Positions 47,601 to 53,505 of a DNA stretch of 64,000 nucleotides are shown one piece after another. Every line of letters starts with the position of its first letter. The stretch's first letter is position 1. The stretch covers positions 2,659,700-2,723,699 of the forward strand of contig WNKI01000002.1 in the NCBI GenBank assembly GCA_015350385.1, in the 5' to 3' direction. The notes beneath the pieces were generated by a model. The model had not been told where the DNA came from, ran no database searches, and was given only the letters and a program-made list of their open reading frames with translations. This DNA is from Aculops lycopersici. Lineage: Eukaryota; Arthropoda; Arachnida; Trombidiformes; Eriophyidae. A program made the position numbers and the translations under genes.

Positions 47601-49019
47601 CTGACCGATATGCTCGACGAGCACTACAACAATCCGTATAGCGAGATCCAATACGGACCAACTGGCGGTCGTTTGGACTCAGATTCGACTATACAAGCAC
47701 AACAACACCACCAACAACAACAGCAGGTGGCTTCAGGCCAACACCACTTCCGCTCGACGAGTGGCAACCAAGGCAGCAGCAACAACAATGGGAAGTCCTG
47801 GCATTTGAGTCGTCATGATGAGCATCTACATGATCAACTTTCAAACAATTCAAGCCCAATGTCAAATTCACCATCCATGATGTTACTAGGCGGCGAGCCA
47901 AACCAGATAACTGGACCAAGACCCCAGTTGGTGACTAATCATCAACAGCAACAATTTTACCACCCATCGTCCTCGTCCACGAGCTCCGGAGGCAATGTAA
48001 TGGACACAAACTCCACCTCTGCCAACTCGTCATCAATAAACGTGGGCAACCTGTTGACGCGAGGAATGCGAGCCCAACAGGAGCAACCCATTTACTGCCA
48101 AATTGGCTCCGTTTCGACTCGCAGCCAACATGGTGGCGGCCAAACAGGTAGCAGCTACTATTGCCAAATTGGAGCTAACCAAAATACAACGAACACTTCG
48201 GAGACCCTGAGACACCAAAGACAGCGAATGGATCGCGACCAGGAGAACCAGATTTACCTGTCGCGTATGCTTACTAGCAAGGGAACCATTCAAAACTACA
48301 TCGATGATTTCTTTAAAACCATCCTCAGCACCAAGCCACCAACTTCAGGTGACGCAAGCGATGAGGTCAACTTCAACCAAGTTTTATGTGGCGATCAAAC
48401 ACTAGCCGGTCGACGGATGCAACACTGTGGAAACGGTCAAGCCGGCGGTGCTTGTCCTCCTGCAGTAAAGTGGCTATTCGATCTATTGGATGAAGCTGCA
48501 ATGGAGAATGGAATCACCGACCAAAGTATTATACATTCATGGAAGAGCAACGCATTCCTGTTGAGATTTTGGATGAACTTTATCAAAAATCCCAATTATA
48601 TTCTAGACGTGGAAAAGTCCAACACTCTAGATGCTTCCCTATCAACAATTGCACAAACTTTAATTGACTCTTGCTCGAGTCAACAGAAACTCAACAAAGA
48701 CTCGAGTTGCAACAAGATGTTATTTGCAAATGATGTTCCTAAATACAAGAATCTCGTCAAACGATTCTACCAAGACATTGCGTCCATGAGACCTGTTAGC
48801 GATCAAGAAATTGTCAAAAGAATGGGCTCATTATCAGTGGCTAGTGCAGGCAAATTCGATACCAATTTGGCTCTTAAGGAGCTGTGCGTCTACGCAGTCA
48901 ATTATGGAGTCGAGATTATGAATGCACTAAACACGGATTACACCTGCCAACAAATGAACCTATCCCAGCAATTGGAGCAATGTTTCCGCTCCTTCACTCT
49001 ATTTGAAGCTTATCGCTAA
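19166..49019 (+). CDS. Plexin, semaphorin receptor (eight-exon gene)
   Basis: Exons: 19166..21223, 35626..35751, 38203..38303, 39119..39374, 40057..40216, 40384..40480, 40644..41022 and 43797..49019. They sum to 8,400 bases and keep frame (2,799 residues from ATG 19166; 2,705 from ATG 19448). In order the protein has a signal peptide, a sema domain, three PSI domains, about four IPT domains, one membrane helix (about 45750-45830) and a cytoplasmic RasGAP-like domain split by a GTPase-binding region. Plexins bind semaphorins at the cell surface and use the GAP on Rap/Ras-type GTPases in axon guidance and cell migration. Family-typical pieces include NPYCGWCSLKR, RDKVNVASLIMIILIERLDY, VVEKMLTNW and NYILDVEKSNTLDASLSTIA. 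It is about 800 residues longer than typical plexins because of S/N/Q-rich insertions. Whether it is plexin A or B I cannot decide; the C-terminal LEQCFRSFTLFEAYR slightly suggests A. Identity is firm. Confidence 0.93.
23152..23177. repeat. Inverted repeat with paired TAATTA motifs
   Basis: CATCTAATTA and TAATTAGATG are separated by six bases. TAATTA is the core site of many homeodomain proteins, so a dimer site is possible, but AT-rich palindromes also arise by chance. Confidence 0.5.
29169..29210. repeat. 19-bp near-perfect hairpin in plexin intron 1
   Basis: AGCGAGTTGATGTGACGCA, a 4-base loop, then its reverse complement with one change. In a plus-strand transcript that change gives a G-U pair, so all 19 pairs would form. 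Pairing stops at once on the outer side. It is shorter than a typical pre-miRNA arm of 22-30 bp. Confidence 0.75.
34407..34445. repeat. TC dinucleotide microsatellite
   Basis: About 19 TC units in plexin intron 1, in a pyrimidine-rich region about 1.2 kb upstream of exon 2. Confidence 0.85.
35626..35751 (+). CDS. Plexin exon 2: end of sema domain
   Basis: The 42 codons read LLLNNASAAYEFEDVQLD and then NPILGDLHVHSSGQQLIAAT, the last blade of the sema propeller that leads into the first PSI domain. The acceptor is TTTAG|CTT and the donor AAG|GTAAGT, phase 0 on both sides. The exon was found by continuing the sema-PSI alignment between its neighbours. Confidence 0.88.
35752..38202 (+). other. 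Plexin intron 2 with microsatellites and an assembly gap
   Basis: The intron is 2.45 kb. No coding sequence was recognised. Its 3' part is a complex simple-repeat block (37812-38049) interrupted by undetermined bases, so the true length is unknown. Confidence 0.7.
37812..38049. repeat. Compound microsatellite (CT)n - gap - (TTACG)n - (CT)n
   Basis: A CT run carries scattered Ns, then 20 consecutive Ns (37874-37893), then a degenerate TTACG/TTAC/TTCG array to about 37990, then more than 25 CT units. The gap marks a stretch the assembly could not resolve. The array is not the insect telomere repeat TTAGG. Confidence 0.85.
38203..38303 (+). CDS. Plexin exon 3: first PSI domain, part 1
   Basis: The exon reads VMKIPTHNCGQYSTCRECSQ, SRNPYCGWCSLKR, the classic plexin-semaphorin-integrin cysteine pattern. 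The acceptor is TTGCAG|GTC and the donor AG|GTTAGT; it ends after two bases of a codon. Confidence 0.92.
39119..39374 (+). CDS. Plexin exon 4: end of first PSI and a Q-rich linker
   Basis: With the acceptor GATGCAG|C the split codon becomes Ser and the PSI continues as CGWCSLKR-SCTTKHEC, with the same cysteine spacing as vertebrate plexins. A glutamine run (about 39245-39272) lies in the following linker, which is unusual for plexins. The exon ends KIPITSNGK at AAG|GTAAGT, phase 0. The acceptor has a poor pyrimidine tract. Confidence 0.85.
40057..40216 (+). CDS. Plexin exon 5: extracellular linker domain
   Basis: The exon starts VDLYIDRLPRLAQGQSYKCI and ends with PKIQPGR. It matches the plexin stretch between PSI 1 and PSI 2. 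The acceptor is AACAG|GTT and the donor G|GTAAGT, phase 1 at the end. Confidence 0.88.
40384..40480 (+). CDS. Plexin exon 6
   Basis: The exon reads DHVNVDLAVRFSETN and ends RITFFECQLHT. DHV and FFEC are typical of plexins just before PSI 2. The acceptor is AATCAG|AT and the donor AC|GTAAGT. Confidence 0.88.
40527..40540 (-). promoter_or_regulatory. CTCF-like motif in plexin intron 6
   Basis: ACCAGGTGGCGCTA on the minus strand differs from the motif in the 51 kb inverted repeat only in its last base. It lies in a 163-base intron. Function is inferred from the motif only. Confidence 0.35.
40644..41022 (+). CDS. Plexin exon 7: second PSI domain
   Basis: The exon begins by completing a Thr codon and reads CKDCLTTNWGCNWCLNENIC, LFNASKCEKTGG, the second PSI. 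It continues through SQCPTFDVGHKQDILVADG to MPQFK at AAG|GTAAGT, phase 0. Confidence 0.9.
41605..41637. repeat. CT dinucleotide microsatellite
   Basis: About 16 CT units at the end of a longer pyrimidine-rich stretch from 41562. Confidence 0.85.
42016..42175. repeat. 61-bp tandem repeat, about 2.6 copies
   Basis: The copies start at 42016, 42077 and 42138 and each begin with a variant of CGAGCCAATTTACTTTCC. Copies 1 and 2 differ at only a few positions; copy 3 diverges after its first 20 bases and breaks off. Confidence 0.85.
42711..42729. repeat. Palindrome with ATGACCA half-sites
   Basis: ATGACCA, five bases, TGGTCAT. The same heptamer forms a second palindrome, in opposite order, at 43471-43501. 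Confidence 0.6.
42896..43294 (-). other. Unexplained open reading frame antisense to plexin intron 7
   Basis: The frame gives 132 codons from a TTG and about a dozen more upstream, to a stop just before 43330. It has no ATG at its beginning. The product would be basic at the start (IALRRRRLPLKS) and later mixed (DNSHRMFPISDNIHFGQVCD), with no repeat bias. I do not recognise it. It lies between two palindromes that share a half-site, so it could be the remnant of a mobile element; it could also be a chance frame. Confidence 0.25.
43471..43501. repeat. 13-bp perfect inverted repeat
   Basis: TCTCTTTGGTCAT, the loop AGGGA, then ATGACCAAAGAGA. It ends 296 bases before the acceptor of the last plexin exon. 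Confidence 0.75.
43797..49019 (+). CDS. Plexin exon 8: third PSI, IPT domains, membrane helix and whole cytoplasmic GAP
   Basis: The 5.2 kb exon starts after CACAG. Order: end of IPT/PSI linker; PSI 3 around DCSLCHRIDSRFQCAFCSG (about 44025-44085); IPT repeats from about 44145, 44510, 44765 and 45225; membrane helix TTVLLLVYLTFGSIILALIY; juxtamembrane coiled coil; GAP part 1 with FLITFINTLEQQ and RDKVNVASL; a 130-residue insert (about 46400-46800); GTPase-binding region (about 47000-47560, LDCDTISQVKSKILGALYRN); a 210-residue Q/S/N-rich insert (about 47580-48200); GAP part 2 to TAA 49019. Conserved human-like blocks show that the catalytic core is kept while its loops are greatly lengthened. 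In vertebrates this region is spread over many exons, so the single exon means extensive intron loss. Confidence 0.93.
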   Translation, partial: GNIQCIVEIENNKIPLKARIEDGRVICENSTFSYQADVGLLTGQLVAIYSDNNIFIDRTNFTLYKCHLLGAYLSRPDCSLCHRIDSRFQCAFCSGSCQFKPRCLDLPEEKCPAPRIDFVQPTSGPTLGGTKVTIEGSNLGKSFEAIENRVMIGNVPCRPIEEEYRPSNKIVCITGPVVSKFTGNSFSGKRPLGLFGDTGYVQDSSDLLVPGDVMVGNEVGYAMAPTKFMFKSIYLRDHQPRYGPQSGGTRVTLFGMNLNIGSNVQVFLDELPCLIEPSSITSEQLVCRTSASRQASRTIKQLKLIVDDAQIIRDDEVFYYTQDPTITKISPLRSYLSGGRPINVYGTNLTSVQQPRMVILDAANKKVNESSCIIQDDFRIQCPSPAVNLQLMDLEWSEQQIGSYEPQPFSQQHQQLSTSTWTPMPQNHLLQGQKTLQHDESVKFKISFIMDNVWRLRDLQTSYPALQSEIAYTSDPKLYPFSSVQYKSAQELFLSSLMGSQGYYQSSATNYQLDSDTYLLQPNNPMLVLHGEHLGAAVSEYDITVTVGYDVCNLTELIHTRLVCTMPLDHMAEPTDEEHHPTQRALPLVVVRIGFNLRYELGYVQYHPQLVDQIVLASANSSDQLTALTRSSNYIPSENKSLLQRISSYITTTVLLLVYLTFGSIILALIYSGALLGYKLKYGTCFNNDYERIQAKVDSLEKSVKNECRLASLALQSDLNELVRHVELTGTPLLNMKNFVMKVFFPGINNHPLMSEVNLESGQNHQQDQASNLLINQMAGQNGIQRPLAAKPASSEFPMEHFERLVLTKPFLITFINTLEQQSNFTIRDKVNVASLIMIILIERLDYATDILRTLLFQLVQKYVHANQIGNEEQRNQINRRGNKSATLNLTRKASNLLGGLPTNLRGSRNSNLSKIVDGGASSLMASTQVAAQMLLSRVGGNKTSPLQQQHETQYMINSSTMVHGNLSTTTAFNQRVVNATTTGQAYNLSSSCGTGKDDNQSHLMLRKTDSVVEKMLTNWLALNMYDYFYGDAGQSLYMMFEALKGQLERGPVDAISGDAFYSLNENKLLREPHIQFEVVNLYVIADTDILEVSKSSNRLPNNHNNNNSNLLLNGSSSTMLPPVYSMDSQSFYEDTMQVRSNTNYSTSNTITLALRVLDCDTISQVKSKILGALYRNSPYSSRLTSNDVELSLRQQQPLALQQQHQNNQFVAVTLNDDDYSSLTSFDGMKRINTLRHYGVTDQAIMMLKRCRQVGDSSRVSQSINRTTLTDMLDEHYNNPYSEIQYGPTGGRLDSDSTIQAQQHHQQQQQVASGQHHFRSTSGNQGSSNNNGKSWHLSRHDEHLHDQLSNNSSPMSNSPSMMLLGGEPNQITGPRPQLVTNHQQQQFYHPSSSSTSSGGNVMDTNSTSANSSSINVGNLLTRGMRAQQEQPIYCQIGSVSTRSQHGGGQTGSSYYCQIGANQNTTNTSETLRHQRQRMDRDQENQIYLSRMLTSKGTIQNYIDDFFKTILSTKPPTSGDASDEVNFNQVLCGDQTLAGRRMQHCGNGQAGGACPPAVKWLFDLLDEAAMENGITDQSIIHSWKSNAFLLRFWMNFIKNPNYILDVEKSNTLDASLSTIAQTLIDSCSSQQKLNKDSSCNKMLFANDVPKYKNLVKRFYQDIASMRPVSDQEIVKRMGSLSVASAGKFDTNLALKELCVYAVNYGVEIMNALNTDYTCQQMNLSQQLEQCFRSFTLFEAYR

Positions 49020-49083
49020 GCTGAATGCCCCACTGTTACAGCATATGTTTTGAGAATGAAATTCAATAGTGATAATTACAGAA

Positions 49084-49089
49084 AATAAA
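49084..49089 (+). terminator. Poly(A) signal of plexin
   Basis: AATAAA lies 65 bases after the plexin stop codon, giving a short 3' UTR. Confidence 0.7.
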
Positions 49090-49157
49090 TTATAACGATA
49101 AGTGATCGATAAATATATATATACATATCTGATCTGTAAGAGTATTGGTATCTAAAA

Positions 49158-49163
49158 TTTATT
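49158..49163 (-). terminator. Poly(A) signal of the cullin-5-like gene
   Basis: AATAAA on the minus strand lies about 145 bases after the TGA of the cullin-like frame, in a normal 3' UTR position. Confidence 0.65.
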
Positions 49164-49306
49164 CTTCTCGTTTCTAATTGAGATTCTCATAGAGATTGCG
49201 TTGGTAATACATTTTGTTTATATATGGATAAATCTCTCTCTCTCTTTATACAGAGTGTGGCAGTTGTGACTTTTCACTATTCACAGGTGTTTCTAGATTC
49301 AACCTT

Positions 49307-50962
49307 TCAAGAGGATTGCTGTTGTTGCTGCGGATTCACAGCCACTCGCTTGATATCCGTTACGAAAGAGTCGTTTAGGCTTCCATAATCTCGCTCCTGT
49401 TTCAATGGCAACTGACCAATGAGATTCACTCGACCTTTTGGCTTGAGTTTTGATCCTTCCATTAGGGCAAAGTCGTGGTTTATACTAAACTTATTGCTTG
49501 GATTGGCAAGATCCGCAAAGCTGGTGAGCTTGGGTTCGCAGTTAATAATGGGACTGTCTAGCTTCCTGTTCGAGACTAAACTCAAGAGATTCTTTTTGAG
49601 CTCACGAGGACTCAGCTCAGTTGATTGCGCCAATTCCATGATGGACTGACTTTCTTGTGGCTTATCGTTGAATGCATAGAGTATTGACAGCTGGGCGGCG
49701 TTAACATGTAGCTCGTAGCTACCATTATTGGTTTGGAATGTTATGACTCCGTTGGATAATTGATTGCACCATTCAATGTGTCTACCTTCGTTGGCGACAT
49801 TGTACTGTTTGTTGTATTCGCTCATATAACTAATCAGAACTTCAGGTAACCGGATGGAATAAACTTCACTGTTATTGAACCAGGCGGCTGGATTTAATAC
49901 TTTAACTCTAATATTGCCCCTTCGCTTATCGTTGGCATCTTTCGTACAGTTTGGCTTCTCCTGATCATTTTTATCTTCTAGTCTAAGAATAAACTGCTCA
50001 CTTGATTTGATATCCTTGATCATCCTGATGAACTTGAAAATTGGTTCATTTGGCATCTTGGGCAGAGGCTTCAAATATTCCACAAACTTCATCTCCAAGT
50101 CTAAATCAAAGGTAGCATCTTGGATGAGCCGACGGATTAGGTGGTAGCGATAGAAGCGCAGGAATAACTCTTTGTCTCGGACAAATTTAAGCACTGCCAG
50201 GATGCCCATAAAGCGGTCGATAATATCCAATGAACTAAATTTCTTACTAAATGCGTTACGTCTTAGAATGAGATCACAGTAGTTGGCTAGCAACTCTGGG
50301 CATCGTGATTCCATGATACTGTCGTTCTTCACTGAAACATTATTGTTATCTTGTTTCGTTGGGTCTTGAAGTTGCCTCTCGAGAGGCTCAACAATATGAC
50401 AATCCCACAATCGAAGGAGCGAGTTTTTTACCGGCCCTGGGCGACCATAGTAATTTCTAAAATCGCTACTTGGTGACATCTCGTGGCTGGTTGGCGAGCT
50501 CAATCTCGGTTGGGGTAAAATATCCTTCGCTGCAAGATCCAATTGCTGAAAGGCAGTGGGTATACTTTGGCACAAGCGGCAATAATCTGACCAACACTCG
50601 ATGTATGCACGCAATTGCTGCTGGCCATCCATAATTGAGGCAAGTTTTGTCTTAGTCTTGGCAATATGCGACTTCCTGATCTCATTCTCAAGAGCTTCAA
50701 TGAGCTTGAAGCAACCTTTTGTGTCCCAGGAGCAAATCATGTGTATCTCATGAAAGAGATCCTGCCACTCGCTTGGTGAGATATTTGGATCATTTGCAAT
50801 GAGTTTCCTCACAACTGGCAAGATGTTTGGCCAGTGCTGTTTAAACGAATGAACTAAACTTGGGTCCGGGTCACCATCTTGCTTGAATAGGCTCACTGTT
50901 AGGCGGCTGGTGGCCGATGATGTTGGGGCTGGGGCCGCTGGTTTCTGGGGCCGCTGGTCCAT
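49307..50962 (-). CDS. Short cullin-5-like protein without middle repeats and without neddylation site
   Basis: Cullin-5 is the scaffold of ubiquitin ligases with elongin B/C-SOCS-box adaptors and RBX2. This intronless frame gives 551 residues; cullin-5 has about 780. Residues 40-200 match cullin repeat 1, the adaptor-binding end (WQDLFHEIHMICSWDTKG). About 15 polar residues then lead straight into SRCPELLANYCDLILRRNAF (from 219), so the equivalent of about 220 residues of cullin repeats 2-3 is missing. The four-helix bundle, the alpha/beta RBX-binding domain (IRVKVLNPAAW, HIEWCNQLSNGVITF) and winged helix A (LSPRELKKNLLSLVSNRKLD, KPKGRVNLIGQLPL) follow. It ends FVTDIKRVAVNPQQQQQSS, just before the helix with the NEDD8-acceptor lysine. 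ATG 50962 has A at -3 and G at +4. A single clean frame and a downstream poly(A) signal suggest an expressed gene; a retrocopy origin is possible. The cullin-5 affinity is clear; its activity is not. Confidence 0.85.
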   Translation of the reverse strand: MDQRPQKPAAPAPTSSATSRLTVSLFKQDGDPDPSLVHSFKQHWPNILPVVRKLIANDPNISPSEWQDLFHEIHMICSWDTKGCFKLIEALENEIRKSHIAKTKTKLASIMDGQQQLRAYIECWSDYCRLCQSIPTAFQQLDLAAKDILPQPRLSSPTSHEMSPSSDFRNYYGRPGPVKNSLLRLWDCHIVEPLERQLQDPTKQDNNNVSVKNDSIMESRCPELLANYCDLILRRNAFSKKFSSLDIIDRFMGILAVLKFVRDKELFLRFYRYHLIRRLIQDATFDLDLEMKFVEYLKPLPKMPNEPIFKFIRMIKDIKSSEQFILRLEDKNDQEKPNCTKDANDKRRGNIRVKVLNPAAWFNNSEVYSIRLPEVLISYMSEYNKQYNVANEGRHIEWCNQLSNGVITFQTNNGSYELHVNAAQLSILYAFNDKPQESQSIMELAQSTELSPRELKKNLLSLVSNRKLDSPIINCEPKLTSFADLANPSNKFSINHDFALMEGSKLKPKGRVNLIGQLPLKQERDYGSLNDSFVTDIKRVAVNPQQQQQSS

Positions 50963-51122
50963 GGTCTCGCTAAATTGGGTGGGGTGTTGGGTAAAATAAT
51001 GTTGCTGCTACGATGGATTATCTGTAATGGTTTGTATCACCAGCCGGACAGTTGGAGAGCGGCGTTTCTTCTTTCAACAATTTTTCAGATCAAAACAAAA
51101 AAGATGCCATTTTGGCCTAAAA

Positions 51123-51136
51123 CAGCGCCACCTGGT
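51123..51136 (-). promoter_or_regulatory. CTCF-like motif, left arm
   Basis: ACCAGGTGGCGCTG on the minus strand points toward the cullin-like gene, 161 bases from its ATG. Confidence 0.45.
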
Positions 51137-51583
51137 GGGCGCTGAAATTTTGTGCAGAACTATTGTAGTTATACAAATTTTCCCCCTCGAACATCCCCGG
51201 TTTTCCTCTTTGTGGTGAGATAGGTCGAAAATATTTGGAGGGCTAAAATGGGAAAAAAAGTTCCCCAGATTTGTCTACGGGAAATCCTGTGTTAAATTTT
51301 CTGCTCTGTGTTTGTTGGACTAAAATTGGCTTTATTCTTGAACAAAAAAACAAAATTTAGGCCAAATTTGAACAACACAGTAACTCCGAGCATGCGCCAT
51401 CTCACCCGCCCGCTGTGTGACTCACAGCGGATGCGCTCGATGCGCGACAATTTTTGAAAAAATTTATTTTTTATACACAAGATGGCGTATCGCAAGGCCG
51501 AACAGCCATTCTAGTTCTTTGGGCCGAGGAGGCAAATTTTGTTGTTTAGGTCAAAAATGTTAAAACAAGAAACGTTTAACTCT

Positions 51584-51597
51584 ACTAGGTGGCGCTG
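51584..51597 (+). promoter_or_regulatory. CTCF-like motif, right arm
   Basis: ACTAGGTGGCGCTG on the plus strand points toward SLMAP, 332 bases from its ATG. Together with the left-arm site it forms a divergent pair. Confidence 0.45.
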
Positions 51598-51928
51598 TTT
51601 TGGGCCAAAATGGCAAATTTTGTTTTGGTCGGAAAAAATGTTCAAACAAGAAACGCCGCTCTCTCACTTAGACTTGATGGGACACTACGACGACTCGACT
51701 TTCTCCCTCGATCGCCAACATCAATATCCCTCGCTCTCTTCCATATTTCGTCATAATGAAAATCTCAACCTTTCTAGAAATAATAATATTATTTACACTG
51801 GGAATAATTAATAGCACTTACTCATTGATTACTGGAATAGGAGCGACATCAACAACGGCAACAATCACAAACTACATATTGCAAGATAACAGCAGCAGCG
51901 GCGGTAGCCAAATTGAAGGCATCTCATC

Positions 51929-52955
51929 ATGAGGCCGCGTGCCGTATTAAAAACACATAGCAACTCTTACCCCTTCGAAGAGCGAACCATCGAGCTTACT
52001 GGAGCGGTCAAGGTTGGCCGGGCAGTGGCCAAATGCAAGCCCCATAGTGATAATGCAATTTTTGACTGCAAGGTCTTGTCCCGAAACCATGCGGTCATTT
52101 GGTTTGAGAACGGCAAGGTAAGTCTCTCTTTGTTTAAGTTCTCTTGCGACGTTTACAAGTATAATCAAAAGATGACTAAGCATGAGATATCAAACTAACA
52201 TGACCAACCCTTCATCCCAAAAACATTGACAGTTCTTTATTAAAGACACCTGCAGCTCAAATGGAACATTCATCAACAACAACAGACTTAGTCCTGCCAA
52301 TGAAAACTCGCAAGGCAAAGAGATCCACTCCAATGATATAATACAATTTGGCGTGGAGGTTGTCGATAGTGCGAGCAAGATAACTCATGGTTGCATAATC
52401 CTAAGGATCAAACTATTCTATCCAGGCGGCGGTGAGGTCTCTCGAACGGCTTCCATGTTACAAATTCCCACAGCCAATATGCTACCACCATATTATTCCT
52501 ATACTCAAATGATGGAACGCGAGCAGCAGATCTATCGAAAATTAAGCTCTATAGAGGATATACTCGAGGAGGCGCATTTGTTGGCAGACATGACACTACT
52601 AGCCAAAGAGGATGCTAAGCTGCTTAAAAAACAAAATGAAGAATTGCAAACTATCTGTGATGAAAAGACAAAACTTACTCAACGGCTCGAATCTGAGCTT
52701 CAAGCTATAAAAGATAAATATAAAGAGGAGGAGGAAAACCATGAGTTGGATACAAAGCTGATAAAATCACTTCAAACTAGAAGTAGGCAGAGGGAATTTG
52801 ATTTAGAGACCTCGAAGAAGCAAATTGATAGGATAATCAGACAAAACCATTGGCTTGTAACGACATCATCGTTGTTGTTATTGATTGTCCTTGTTGTTGG
52901 CGGTTTTGATATGATTGTTATGTTTATCAGATTAATATATTATTATAAAGCCTAA
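51929..52955 (+). CDS. SLMAP: SLMAP-like FHA-domain, tail-anchored membrane protein
   Basis: The coding sequence joins 51929..52117 and 52233..52955 (303 residues); the donor is AAG|GTAAGT and the acceptor GACAG|TTC. The N-terminal FHA domain is very close to vertebrate SLMAP (YPFEERTIELTGAVKVGRAV, DCKVLSRNHAVIWF, SSNGTFINNNRL, DIIQFGVEV, KITHGCI), including the Arg, Ser and Asn that bind phosphothreonine. A coiled coil of about 110 residues follows, then a hydrophobic tail (TTSSLLLLIVLVVGGFDMIV). In other animals SLMAP uses its FHA domain to bring phosphorylated MST/Hippo kinase to the STRIPAK phosphatase complex at internal membranes. Vertebrate SLMAP has about 800 residues with a much longer coiled coil, so this is a minimal form. 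ATG 51929 has A at -3. The gene is divergent from the cullin-like gene. Confidence 0.9.
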
Positions 52956-53505
52956 GGACAACTTGTGCATCGTTTCTAGATTGCAGGAGAGGAAGGCAAG
53001 TCTCGATTGTCATTATTGATGACACAACAACAAAGAGAAGAGAGATAGATAGAAGTCATTTACAAGAATTCAAGTCACAATGTTCATGTAAACCTATCGG
53101 AATATATCTAGTCTTGCCTCTTTACCCAAGTTCCTTGCGACCCAATTGCACTAACTGAGGATCGTTAAGCCACCAAATGCTGCAAAATATAACGCAAGAG
53201 TAAAGTACAAAACATTAATATATTATATCCATCATAATGTCAATTCGATGGAACTGAGTAACAAGGCACCACTAGGATATAACCTACGTAACTTGGATAT
53301 AATCCATGTGAATTGATAATAACGCCATACAATTTTACACCAATCAAACATACTTTTAGACCATATGTAATAAATTTTTTTCAGTAAAGCATACTATGTA
53401 ATCTGACCTGCTCTTTGCACGAACAGAAATAGAGTGTCCTCCAGCGCATTAATTATAATATAACTAAAGGAAGAATAGTCAAGTATCTAACTGGAAGTGT
53501 TATCA
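52956..53505. other. 3' region between the convergent SLMAP and ZIP-like genes
   Basis: A plus-strand AATAAA at 53369-53374, 414 bases after the SLMAP stop, is the probable SLMAP poly(A) signal. No canonical minus-strand signal for the ZIP-like gene was found. No coding sequence seen. Confidence 0.5.
53369..53374 (+). terminator. Probable poly(A) signal of SLMAP
   Basis: AATAAA followed by a T-rich stretch; it would give a 3' UTR of about 430 bases. Confidence 0.5.

Larger units (their letters stand above)
49020..49306. other. Shared 3' region of the convergent plexin and cullin genes
   Basis: The plexin AATAAA (49084-49089) and the minus-strand AATAAA of the cullin gene (49158-49163) face each other 69 bases apart. 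If both are used, the transcripts overlap little or not at all. No codons for a cullin winged helix B are present here. Confidence 0.65.
51055..51664. repeat. Inverted repeat with arms of about 81 bp
   Basis: The left arm (51055-51136) and right arm (51584-51664) are reverse complements at close to 90% with one 2-base gap. Both begin at the outer end with GAGAGCGGCGTTTCTT (or its complement) and end with the CTCF-like 14-mer. Similarity stops sharply outside the arms. A weaker direct copy of the right arm lies next to it (51511-51583), and a partial one at about 51335-51372. This could be a small terminal-inverted-repeat element or a duplicated regulatory block. Confidence 0.8.
50963..51928. 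other. Divergent promoter region between the cullin-like gene and SLMAP
   Basis: It contains the 51055-51664 inverted repeat and several diverged copies of a short motif around GGCCAAAATGGCAAATTTTG. No coding sequence was recognised. The last 120 bases contain AGCAGCAGCGGCGG and CAACAA runs before the SLMAP ATG. Confidence 0.6.

Noticed and set aside
49307..50962. The cullin-like frame as a decaying pseudogene
   Set aside because: The frame is fully open, has a strong start context and a poly(A) signal, and the retained domains keep their motifs; a retrogene origin stays possible but decay is not visible.
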